Shown piece after piece: positions 8,454 through 15,573 of a stretch of 64,000 bases of DNA. The notes under the pieces are model-generated. The model did no database searches. It was not told the DNA's origin and saw nothing but the letters and a program-made list of their open reading frames with translations. Source of the stretch: Cryptosporangium phraense (GTDB lineage: Bacteria; Actinomycetota; Actinomycetes; Mycobacteriales; Cryptosporangiaceae). Numbering within the stretch: position 1 is the first letter of the stretch; each line of letters opens with the position of its first letter. Location: assembly GCF_006912135.1 (NCBI RefSeq), contig NZ_VIRS01000027.1, positions 1-64,000 on the forward strand, read 5' to 3'. Position numbers and translations under genes: made by a program.

Positions 8454-9454
8454 GCCTGCCACCAGACGCCGGCGTTGGGAGCGCCGAGCCGGCAGGCGCC
8501 GTCCGAGAGGCCGATCGTCTTGATCCACAGCTCCCCGTCCAGCAGCGGGTCGTCGGTGCTGGTCGTGGGGCGTGGGCCGAGCGCCCGGCCGGGCGGGTTG
8601 CACCAGGCCTGGGTGCCGGTCCAGGGCCCGTTGCCGTTGCGGCTCACGTCGACGACGAAGTGCGCGTCGTCGGTGGCCGCGGAGATCTGCCGTCCGTAGG
8701 CGACCTCGCCGTCGGTGTTCTGGAAGTTCGCGACGTTGAGCGCGAAGCCGGCGGCCTGGTCGACGCCGGCCTGCTGGAGCCGGGTGGCCATCGTCGCCGC
8801 GGGCTTGAACGCGCTGTGCCCGGCGTCCAGATAGACGGCGATGCCGGCCTTGGTCGTGAGGCGGGAGACCGCGTAGCGCATCAGCGCGAGGCGGGCCGCC
8901 TGCCGGGCGCTGGTGAGGCAGTCGAGGTGCGGCAGCGCGTCCGGCTCGAGGACGACCGCGACGCGGCCGCCGGCCAGCCCGGCCGAGACCTGGTCGATCC
9001 AGGTGCGGTAGGCGGTGTCGCTCTTCGCGCCGCCGGCCGAGTAGCCGTGGCAGTCGCGGAACGGGATGTTGTAGAGGACGACCGGCAGCAGCGCGTTCTT
9101 CTTCCTGGCCGCCGCGACCAGCGACGTCGCCTGGGTGCGGGCCTTGGCCGGGGTGAGCCAGTCGCCGAACCAGACGGCCTGGGGCTGGTTCGCGATCTTG
9201 GTGAGCAGCGTGCGGTTGCGGGTCTGGGACTTCGGGGTCTTGGCCAGCGCGACCGCGGCGGCGCTGCCCGGGGCGGTGAAGAGCGTGCGGCCGCGGACGA
9301 GCGTGCGCTGGGCGTCCGGGGACACCGCGGCGAGGCTCGCGAGCGCGGTGCTCTTGTTGAACGCGTAGCCGAGCGTGTCCGAGGTCGGCGCGGCCGCGGT
9401 GAGCGTGGTCAGGCCGAGTGCGGCGGCGGCAAGCACGGAGAGTCCCCGTTGCAT
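8417..9454 (-). CDS. Secreted glycoside hydrolase family 6 (endoglucanase-like)
   Basis: A 345-residue GH6 protein with an N-terminal signal peptide (MQRGLSVLAAAALGLTTL then TAAAP). GH6 landmarks are in order: PFRDCHGYSAGG with the catalytic-region Asp, VVLEPDALPHLDC with the general acid Asp, YLDAGHS, VDVSRNGNGP, WCNPPGRALGP and LWIKTIGLSDGAC. GH6 enzymes invert beta-1,4-glucosidic bonds in cellulose. There is no carbohydrate-binding module, so it is a compact catalytic domain acting outside the cell. Four conserved Cys sit where the family forms disulfides. The 137-bp gap to the next gene (9455-9591) contains the promoter region. Confidence 0.9.
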   Translation of the reverse strand: MQRGLSVLAAAALGLTTLTAAAPTSDTLGYAFNKSTALASLAAVSPDAQRTLVRGRTLFTAPGSAAAVALAKTPKSQTRNRTLLTKIANQPQAVWFGDWLTPAKARTQATSLVAAARKKNALLPVVLYNIPFRDCHGYSAGGAKSDTAYRTWIDQVSAGLAGGRVAVVLEPDALPHLDCLTSARQAARLALMRYAVSRLTTKAGIAVYLDAGHSAFKPAATMATRLQQAGVDQAAGFALNVANFQNTDGEVAYGRQISAATDDAHFVVDVSRNGNGPWTGTQAWCNPPGRALGPRPTTSTDDPLLDGELWIKTIGLSDGACRLGAPNAGVWWQAYAIGLASRAHW

Positions 9455-9591
9455 GTGGTTCTGATCGGCCGGGCGGCGGGTGGGTTGAGGGCTTCGGTGC
9501 GGGATGGGAGCGGTGGGTGGTTCGGGCGCGATATCTGCGGGGCTGGGTCGACGTCAGGGGGGCGACCTACGACCTCCCCAGGAGACCCCTC

Positions 9592-10170
9592 ATGACGATG
9601 CCTGAGAGCCCTGCGTCCTCTTCCGGGGCGGGGGCGGCGGAGCCGACTCCGGCGTGGACGCGGGGGGCGGCTGCTTATCCGCCTGGGGGCGTGCCTACAT
9701 TCGATGTGCCGTGGTATCAGTCGGCTCCGTTCGCGGAGGGGCCCAAGGCCTGGCCGGTCGCGGTCTTCACGGTGATCTTCGGGATCTTCGGTGCGATCTC
9801 GGCGGCCCGCCGAGCCGACGACGCCCGTGCCCTCGGTCTCCCGTCCGGCCGCTACTGGGCGGTCTTCGGCGGGGCCCTCGTCGGCAGTTTCGCGATCTGG
9901 ACGCTCGCGTTCGGGCTGCTCGTCGCGGTCTGGCTGCCGGGCTACATCGAGTCGGCCTCGACCGTGATGACCACCGCCCAGCTCGAGCAGGAGATCGAGG
10001 CCAGCAGCGCGGCCGGCGTCGCGGTCAGCGAGGCCGACTGCGTCGAGGAGTCCGTCAACCCGGACGGCACCGGTTACTACGACTGCCAGATCGCGTTCGG
10101 CGACGGCGAGAGCCTGTCGTACCGGATCTCGGTGAACCACGATGGGACGTGGGCGGAGGTAGTTCGATAG
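9592..10170 (+). CDS. Small two-TM membrane protein, function unknown
   Basis: A 192-residue protein not matched to a named family. Residues 1-45 are Pro/Ser/Ala-rich. Two hydrophobic helices follow, around residues 50-70 (VAVFTVIFGIFGAIS) and 85-112 (AVFGGALVGSFAIWTLAFG). The C-terminal 75 residues form a small polar domain with two Cys (EADCVEES and YYDCQIAFGDG) that could be an extracytoplasmic DUF4333-like fold with one disulfide. The start is the ATG at 9592 after AGGAG. It stands alone between a divergent cellulase gene and the WD40 gene. Confidence 0.6.
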   Translation: MTMPESPASSSGAGAAEPTPAWTRGAAAYPPGGVPTFDVPWYQSAPFAEGPKAWPVAVFTVIFGIFGAISAARRADDARALGLPSGRYWAVFGGALVGSFAIWTLAFGLLVAVWLPGYIESASTVMTTAQLEQEIEASSAAGVAVSEADCVEESVNPDGTGYYDCQIAFGDGESLSYRISVNHDGTWAEVVR

Positions 10171-10230
10171 GGCAGGCTTCTCTGCGGGCCCGGTTCGGGG
10201 GCGCGGTCGCGGTGAGCAGCGCGGGCACCC

Positions 10231-10389
10231 GCGGATGGGGGGCACCGCTCGCACGTCCTGGGCGCGAGCCGCGGAGCGGGCTCGCCCGGGCTGGACATCG
10301 ACGATCCGGTGGGTGGGCCGTCGGCCGGGTTCGTGCGTGCGGCGGCGGAGATCGGAGAGGCGCTGGCCGTCCCGGTCCGGCTTCTGTAG
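10231..10389 (+). pseudogene. Possible tail of a low-molecular-weight protein-tyrosine phosphatase
   Basis: The frame ending in the TAG at 10387 reads HRSHVLGASRGAG, then GLDIDDPVGGPSAGFVRAAA and EIGEAL. This resembles the C-terminal helix region of bacterial low-molecular-weight tyrosine phosphatases and arsenate reductases, where a D(I/V)xDP-x-GG segment precedes a final helix. No start codon, P-loop (CxGNxCRS) or upstream portion exists, since the upstream DNA belongs to the membrane-protein gene. The match is short and could be chance. Confidence 0.3.
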
Positions 10390-10566
10390 CGAAGTGCGGT
10401 TTTTGCCGGTCACTCAATAAAGAGTGCGGAAAACCGACATCAGCCGTAAGCACAGAAATGCGCTGAGCGCAGCCTGCGAGCCAGGTCGGCAGGTTACTCT
10501 CCTGCTTGTTCCGCCCGGCCGATCCACGGCCGCCGAGCGCCACTTCTGTCACAGGGAGAACCCGCC
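10390..10566. other. Intergenic segment upstream of WD40 gene
   Basis: A stretch less GC-rich than its surroundings, with T and A runs at about 10400-10440. It contains the likely promoter for the WD40 gene and ends in GGGAGA ahead of its GTG start. No RNA structure of known class was recognised. Confidence 0.4.
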
Positions 10567-11964
10567 GTGGAGGCAGCCCCCGCATCTCAGGCCATCGAGG
10601 TGATAACCAGTCGATTGTCGCGAGGGGACGCGAACCCGGCAGATGCCGAGATCACCGACGCTTCGGAACCGCTGATCAGGGTGGTTACCGACCGTCTGCT
10701 GCTCAGCGACGTAGGACGTGGCGCCTACCAGCGAATCACGGAGCAACCCACGGACGACGACGCCAAGGACGCGGCAATTCGGACCTTGCAATTCGAATTG
10801 GACCGCGACCACGCATTCGCTGCGCGCATTCAGGCGCTACTGGCCGGAGAAGAAGATCCGGAGTTCGTCGACGAACCGCCGGTAAAGCGCTCGAATTGGA
10901 GCTGGATTCTCGGCGGTGCGGCCGTCCTGCTCATCGTCGGGATGGCCGCGGCCGCGGTTCTCGCTTATCCGCGGGCCAATCGGGCCGAGACACCGACCGT
11001 CGCTGCCTCCCCGTCGCCGTCCCCATTCGGGCCGACCTGGAAAATTGCCGCCAACGTCGACGTGAAAGCGAACGACATCAAGTTCGACCGGCAATACGGC
11101 GACCTCTTCGCGACCGCGAACACCGACGGCACGATCACGCTGTTCAAGGTCGGCCGCAAGTCCCGCCTCGCGCGCTTCGACTCGACGATGGGCGCGATGA
11201 CGTCCGGGGCTCAGGACCTCAAGTCGCTCGACTTCAGCGCGGACGGGAAACGGCTGGTCGCGGGCGGTATGCGCGGCTCGGTGGAGATCTGGAACCTCGA
11301 CACCGGCAAGCTGGTGACCAAGCCGTTCGGCGCCGGGCGGATGGGCGTCATCAACGGCGTCTCGTTCGCGCCCGACCGGCAGTCGGTCGCGACGGCGAGC
11401 GCGGACGGCACGGTCCGGCTCTGGAACCCGTACAACGGTCAGCAGATCGGCGAGCCGATCACGACCGCTCCGGAGGGGTCGGAGTACAAAGTCGCGGCGA
11501 CCGCGGTGCAGTTCAGCCCGAACGGAAAAGTGCTCGCGACGCTCTCCGACGACGGTTCGGTCGCGTTCTTCGACGCCGAGTCGCACGAGCGCATTCGGCA
11601 GGCGGATTCGCCGTCCACCACGGTCGGCACGATCGGCGACGAACTCGTCTACCGTCCGGACGGCCGCGTGGTCGCGACCGTCAGCGCGTCCGGATTGCAC
11701 ATGTGGGACGCGCGTACCGGGAAGACGTTGAAGGCGGCGAAGACCGATTCGATCGGCGCGTTCGCGTTCCGGCCGGACGGCAAGATGCTCGCTTGCGCGA
11801 GCATCGCCGGGCCGGTGCGGCTGTACGACCCGGCGACGCTCGCGCCGGTCGGCAACCCGCCGCCCGGCGAGTTCCGGTTCGTCGATGCGATGTCGTTCAG
11901 CCCGACGGGCAAGTACCTGGCCGCGGCGGAGACGGACGGGTCGGTCCGGATCTGGAGTACTTGA
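10567..11964 (+). CDS. Membrane-anchored WD40-repeat protein
   Basis: A 465-residue protein. Residues 1-105 are a cytoplasmic helical domain rich in acidic residues. One transmembrane helix lies at about 114-136 (WILGGAAVLLIVGMAAAAVL). A short Pro/Ser linker follows, then a beta-propeller of six or seven WD40-like blades from about residue 160 to the end: SLDFSADGKRLVAGG, GVSFAPDRQSVATAS with DGTVRLWNP, AVQFSPNGKVLATLS, and SFSPTGKYLAAAE with DGSVRIWST. WD40 propellers are protein-interaction platforms; in actinobacteria they accompany STAND or effector-associated modules, but no ATPase is seen here. Translation starts at GTG 10567 after GGGAGA. Confidence 0.85.
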   Translation: MEAAPASQAIEVITSRLSRGDANPADAEITDASEPLIRVVTDRLLLSDVGRGAYQRITEQPTDDDAKDAAIRTLQFELDRDHAFAARIQALLAGEEDPEFVDEPPVKRSNWSWILGGAAVLLIVGMAAAAVLAYPRANRAETPTVAASPSPSPFGPTWKIAANVDVKANDIKFDRQYGDLFATANTDGTITLFKVGRKSRLARFDSTMGAMTSGAQDLKSLDFSADGKRLVAGGMRGSVEIWNLDTGKLVTKPFGAGRMGVINGVSFAPDRQSVATASADGTVRLWNPYNGQQIGEPITTAPEGSEYKVAATAVQFSPNGKVLATLSDDGSVAFFDAESHERIRQADSPSTTVGTIGDELVYRPDGRVVATVSASGLHMWDARTGKTLKAAKTDSIGAFAFRPDGKMLACASIAGPVRLYDPATLAPVGNPPPGEFRFVDAMSFSPTGKYLAAAETDGSVRIWST

Positions 11965-11972
11965 TCCTTTTC

Positions 11973-12022
11973 GGGGCCGTCAGGATTCTCGGGGCCGTCA
12001 GGATCTCCGGGGCCGTCAGGCC
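11973..12022. repeat. Three tandem copies of an 18-bp unit
   Basis: The unit GGGGCCGTCAGGATTCTC occurs at 11973-11990, with one or two changes at 11991-12008, and its first 12 bases again at 12009-12020. The array lies between the WD40 gene and the convergent ArsR gene and contains the ArsR stop codon at 12016. It may be slippage-prone. Confidence 0.9.
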
Positions 12023-12324
12023 TCGAGGACTGAGGTGAGCAGGCCGGGGAAGCGGTGGTCGAGGTCTTCGCGACGGAGGCTGACCATCCGCTCCCGGCCG
12101 TGCGCGACGTTGCGGATGATGCCGGCCTCGCGCAGCGTCTTGAGGTAGTGCGAGCGGGTCGACTTCGGCATCTCGCCGCCCAGCGTCTGGCAGCTCGCCG
12201 TCTCCATCGGTCCCTCGGCCAGCTGCCGGACGATCGTCAGCCGGTTGGGGTCGCTCAGCGCGAAGAGCACGTCGGTGAGGACGAACTCCTCGGTCGACGG
12301 GTGGGGCAGTTCACGTTCCGGCAT
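12016..12324 (-). CDS. ArsR-type winged-helix repressor
   Basis: A 102-residue ArsR-like DNA-binding protein: FALSDPNRLTIVRQLAEGP is the typical start of the helix bundle, and STRSHYLKTLREAGIIRNV the recognition helix and turn. The family metal-binding CxC motif is absent apart from a lone Cys (ASCQTLGG), so metal sensing is uncertain. It is divergent from an MFS exporter gene, the expected target. There is no ribosome binding site; instead TATTCT lies seven bases upstream of the ATG, the spacing of a leaderless transcript. An inverted repeat covers that -10 region, consistent with autoregulation. Confidence 0.88.
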   Translation of the reverse strand: MPERELPHPSTEEFVLTDVLFALSDPNRLTIVRQLAEGPMETASCQTLGGEMPKSTRSHYLKTLREAGIIRNVAHGRERMVSLRREDLDHRFPGLLTSVLEA

Positions 12325-12344
12325 GGTTCGAGAATACTTGAACC
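12325..12344. promoter_or_regulatory. Putative ArsR operator overlapping its own -10
   Basis: Inverted repeat GGTTCGAG-N4-CTTGAACC (7 of 8 positions paired) directly upstream of the repressor ATG, overlapping the -10-like TATTCT on the minus strand. Confidence 0.6.
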
Positions 12345-12369
12345 GTGGGAGGTGGCGACGTACCGTTCG

Positions 12370-12395
12370 GACCGTTCGAAGAAAGTGGAACGGTC
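12370..12395. promoter_or_regulatory. Inverted repeat upstream of MFS gene
   Basis: Perfect 8-bp arms GACCGTTC and GAACGGTC separated by 10 bp, just before the GAGGAGG ribosome binding site of the MFS gene. The left arm follows a related ACCGTTCG copy at 12362. It is probably a second operator or a hairpin in the leader. Confidence 0.55.
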
Positions 12396-12407
12396 TGAGG
12401 AGGAATC

Positions 12408-13631
12408 GTGTACAGGCGCATCTTGGGCTTCTGGCTCGTCGCGCTCGCGTTGTTGGCGTTCACGGCCGCGGCCAGCGCCCCCTCGCCGTTGTACGTCGTC
12501 TACCAGGCCCGGTGGGGCTTCTCGACGCCGATGCTGACCGTCGTCTTCGCCGTGTACGTCGTGGCTCTGCTGGCCGCCTTGGTGACGGTCGGGCGTCTGT
12601 CGGACTACCTCGGTCGACGTCCGGTGCTGCTGGCCGCGCTGGTCGTCGAGACGCTCGGCATGGCGGTGTTCCTGACCGCCGACGGGCTCGGTGGGCTGAT
12701 CGTCGCCCGGATCGTGCAGGGCCTGGCCACCGGCGTCGCCACCGGCACGATCAGCGCGACGCTGGTCGACCTGCTGCCCCCGGGGTGGGCCCGGCTCGGC
12801 GCGATGATCAACAGCGTGCTGCCGATGACCGGCCTGGCGCTCGGCGCGCTCGTGTCCGGGTTGCTGGTGCAGTACGCGGGGTCGCCGACGACCGTGGTGT
12901 TCGCCGGCCTGACCGTGGCCTTCGCGCTGCTCGCGGTGCTGGTCCTGGCCCTGCCGTCGACGATTTCCCGTCGGCCGGGTGCGCTGGCCGCGTTGCGTCC
13001 GCGGCTGGGGGTGCCCCGGCCGGCGAGGGCGGCGTTCCTGGCCGCGTCGCCGGTGCTGGTCGCGACCTGGGCGATGGGCGGGTTGTACCTGTCGCTCGGT
13101 GCGTCGCTGACGTCGAACGTGCTCGGAGTGCGGAGCCACGTCGTGGCCGGGCTGGTCGTGACCGTGCTCGCCGGGGCCGGAGCGCTCGCCGGCATCGTCG
13201 GGAGCTCGCGCGATCCGGGCCGGGTCATGACCGTCGGGGCTGCCCTGCTGGCGCTGGGCACGGTGGGTTCGCTGGTGGCGCTGCTGGATGCGTCGGCCGT
13301 GGGGTTCTTCCTGGGGTCGGCGGTTGCCGGCGCGGGCTTCGGGGCGGGCTTCCTGGGTGCGTTCCGGTCGCTGTCGTCGCTGGCCCCGCCGGACGAGCGG
13401 GCCGCGCTGTTCGGTGCGATCTACGTGGTGTCGTATGTGGGGTTCAGCGTTCCGGCGGTGATCGCGGGGGTGTTGACGCCGCGGATCGGTCTGCGGGAGA
13501 CGGCGGTGGGTTATGCCGCTGTGGTGGTTGCGTTGGCTCTGGCGGTCGTGGCGGCGTCCCGCCGCCCGGCGGAGGGGGGCCGTTCGACGGGGGCGCGGGG
13601 GTGCCCGGTTGTCGTTGAGCAGGGGGTTTGA
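12408..13631 (+). CDS. MFS exporter (12 TM)
   Basis: A 407-residue major facilitator protein with about 12 hydrophobic helices. The loop 2-3 signature is GRLSDYLGRRPVLL and motif C-like glycines occur in helix 5 (LGALVSGLL). Such 12-helix drug:H+ antiporters export small toxic compounds. It starts at GTG 12408 after GAGGAGG and is divergent from an ArsR-type repressor with two palindromes in between, which suggests substrate-induced expression. The last 20 residues are Gly/Arg-rich and may be loosely constrained. It ends 21 bp from the convergent HAD gene. Confidence 0.87.
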   Translation: MYRRILGFWLVALALLAFTAAASAPSPLYVVYQARWGFSTPMLTVVFAVYVVALLAALVTVGRLSDYLGRRPVLLAALVVETLGMAVFLTADGLGGLIVARIVQGLATGVATGTISATLVDLLPPGWARLGAMINSVLPMTGLALGALVSGLLVQYAGSPTTVVFAGLTVAFALLAVLVLALPSTISRRPGALAALRPRLGVPRPARAAFLAASPVLVATWAMGGLYLSLGASLTSNVLGVRSHVVAGLVVTVLAGAGALAGIVGSSRDPGRVMTVGAALLALGTVGSLVALLDASAVGFFLGSAVAGAGFGAGFLGAFRSLSSLAPPDERAALFGAIYVVSYVGFSVPAVIAGVLTPRIGLRETAVGYAAVVVALALAVVAASRRPAEGGRSTGARGCPVVVEQGV

Positions 13632-13652
13632 GTAAGGGGTTCTCGTCGGGCG

Positions 13653-14306
13653 TCAGAGGGCGGCGATCGCGGCCGGAAGGTCGGTCATCTGGCTGACGAG
13701 CAAGTCGGCGTCGCCGAGGAGGCCGGCCGGGGTCAGCCCGCAGTACCCGACGACCCGCATCCCGGCCGCCTTGGCCGCCGCAACCCCGGCCGGACTGTCC
13801 TCCGCGACGACGCAACGCTGCGCCGAAGTACTCATCCGAGAGGCAGCGAGAAGAAACAGATCAGGTGCCGGTTTGCCATGGGCCACGTCCTCGGCGCTGA
13901 AGATCTGATCGTCGGCGAAGAAGGTCCGCAGGCCGGTGAGGTCCAGGCTCAACCGGATCCGCGCGTGCCCGGACGAGGACGCCACACACAGGCGCGCCCC
14001 GCCCGACCGCAGAAGGGTGATCGCCTCCGAGACGCCCGCCACCGCGACCAACCGCGAGCGGAGTATCGAGTCATAAGCTGCCGCCTTGGCCGAGATGAAG
14101 TCGGCCGGCACTGGCCGTCCCACCCGCCGCTCGATGTTGGCAATGATGGCGGCCTCGCTGCGGCCCAGATGCTCGGCGAAGATCTCGTCGCGAGTGATGG
14201 GCCACCCGAGGCGCCCGATCATGGCCATGTCGACCTCTTGAATGAGCCGCTCGCTGTCCACGAGCACCCCGTCGCAGTCAAAGATCACTAATTTCGCCGC
14301 CCGCAC
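13653..14306 (-). CDS. HAD-superfamily phosphatase (beta-phosphoglucomutase/phosphatase-like)
   Basis: A 217-residue HAD hydrolase: motif I FDCDGVLVDSE at the N-terminus with the nucleophile Asp, motif II ASSSGHAR, the motif III Lys in AHGKPAPD and motif IV VVAEDSPAG. It should hydrolyse a small phosphorylated metabolite or isomerise a sugar phosphate. The open frame extends 58 codons upstream, but that part is transposase debris (VLADKAHTSR); the GTG at 14306 four residues before the first core strand is the sensible start. The remnant insertion sequence therefore abuts its promoter and could have displaced it. Confidence 0.85.
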   Translation of the reverse strand: MRAAKLVIFDCDGVLVDSERLIQEVDMAMIGRLGWPITRDEIFAEHLGRSEAAIIANIERRVGRPVPADFISAKAAAYDSILRSRLVAVAGVSEAITLLRSGGARLCVASSSGHARIRLSLDLTGLRTFFADDQIFSAEDVAHGKPAPDLFLLAASRMSTSAQRCVVAEDSPAGVAAAKAAGMRVVGYCGLTPAGLLGDADLLVSQMTDLPAAIAAL

Positions 14307-14389
14307 GGCCCCAATGTTCCCGCCCCACCGATGTGCGGTGAAGTTTCCTCCGAGCGGAGACCCGACGAGGGAGCCGAGGGCAAAAGTCG

Positions 14390-14690
14390 CGCGCTGCGCC
14401 GGGCATGGCGCAGCCGGTGGTCCTGCGGGTCGAACGTGAGCACGGCTGGCCCGGCTGGTGTGGGCCTTGTCGGCCAGCACCAGGTCAAGGCGGGTCCGGG
14501 GCCGACCACCGCCGGGCCGGGCGACCCGGACGCGGCGGGATGAACTGCGGCCTGTCGCCGCGGTGTCTCGAGGTCACGATCAGCGCGGGGACTTTCTGGC
14601 CCTGCCCGCCGGCCGGATGTGTCTTGGTCGTGAGTCGACCGCGGGAGCGTCCGAGGCCGTGATCGGTGGGTTCGTCATGGACGCCGCCCG
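14390..14690 (-). pseudogene. IS5-family transposase remnant, C-terminal part
   Basis: On the minus strand the frames give DEPTDHGLGRSRGRLTTKTH, then VPALIVTSRHRGDRPQF, then after a frameshift RVRVARPGGGRPRTRLDLV followed by VLADKAHTSRASRAHVR. These match the RSRGGLTTK, (L/V)VTPGQAGDSPQF, GRPRTRPD and ADKAYSSR blocks of IS5-family DDE transposases. The reading frame breaks near 14530 and the rest of the C-terminus is missing. The other half lies at 15140-15470, so a different transposase fragment interrupts this element. Confidence 0.75.
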
Positions 14691-15122
14691 GTCAGCCGCC
14701 ACCACCAGAATGTGCCGATCGCCCGGCGTCAGTGCCCGGCCGTGATCAGCCGGTCGACCACGGCGCGCAGTTGCACTGCGGTGAGAACGCCAGGTCTTCG
14801 CCCGCGGTCGTTTCCGGCCGCGGCCAGCACGATCCGCCCGTCCGCGGCGCGTGGCAACGGCGTCCCGGCCAGCGCAGTGTGCAGGCCCGCGACGTCGATC
14901 CGGCCGCAGGACCGCATAGAGCGACCCGTGACCGCGTCGATGCTCGCCGACCAGGGACAACTCGACCAGCGACCGCACCGGTCCGTCCGCGCAAAGCACC
15001 GCGTTGGTCAACTCGAACAACGCGTCCGGCCGCCGGGTCAGACAGGCGTGAAACGCCTCCCTCAACCCGGCCAGCGAGCCGAGCGAGTCGACGCGGGCAA
15101 CACCATCGGGCACACAGCTCAT
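14690..15122 (-). pseudogene. Second transposase fragment nested inside the IS5 remnant (N-terminal half)
   Basis: Starts at an ATG at 15122 and reads GLREAFHACLTRRPDALFEL, NAVLCADGPVRSLVELSL, EHRRGHGSLYA; then in another frame RIDVAGLHTALAGTPLPRAA and ADGRIVLA; a large gap; VLTAVQLRAVVDRLITAGH; and a third frame LTPGDRHILVVAADRAA. It is the N-terminal half of the transposase family whose C-terminal half lies at 121-470. Two frameshifts and an internal deletion make it inactive. It sits exactly between the two halves of the IS5-family remnant. Confidence 0.75.
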
Positions 15123-15139
15123 CACGGCCTTCGGTACGC

Positions 15140-15470
15140 GGTCATGATCAGCCTTTCCCGACGAACCCGCGGCATGCTGATGCGCCCGGCTGGCCGTCGA
15201 AGCGACTGACACGTCTCAGGTGGTCAACCCGGCGGCGTCCGCGCGGGCCGGGAACGCGGTGAAAATCCGACCCCGGACACCGGCCCGCGCCCAGAGGCGG
15301 ACCAACCCGTAAACGGCCCGCCACCGGCCATGACACTCCGGTACGTCACGCTGCGCATCAGAAAGATCCGAGCGCCCCGCCACGGGGGACGAGCCGCGGA
15401 GCCGGGGTGGAAGGCACACACGCCTGCGGCGCTGCTCCGATGAGCCCCTGCGCAGCGCCAGACCGATGTT
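15140..15470 (-). pseudogene. IS5-family transposase remnant, N-terminal part
   Basis: Minus-strand frames give SDLSDAQ, then CHGRWRAVYGLVRLWARAGV with RIFTAFPARADAAG, a stop at the position where the family has Trp, then SVASTASRAHQHAAG. This is the DLSDxQW to VDSTxxRAHQHAAG region of IS5-family transposases. A deletion after SDLSDAQ and the in-frame TGA show decay. It continues at 14390-14690 after the nested insertion. Confidence 0.75.
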
Positions 15471-15573
15471 GTCGAGCACAACTGGCCGCGCCGCGCCGTC
15501 AGGACAACGACGCACCGTCGGCCGGTCCGGTGCCGGAGGCGATCCGCGTCACCGGCCCGATCGGCCGCCCGGA

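Noticed and set aside
3141-10446. CGACATCAGCCG shared upstream of the STAS gene and in the 10.4-kb gap
   Set aside because: The match is only 12 bp with no further similarity around it, and could be chance.
121-14690. A 14.6-kb inversion splitting one transposase into two halves
   Set aside because: The nested N-terminal half is still flanked on both sides by the two halves of the IS5-family gene, which such an inversion would have separated. Two independent remnants are simpler.
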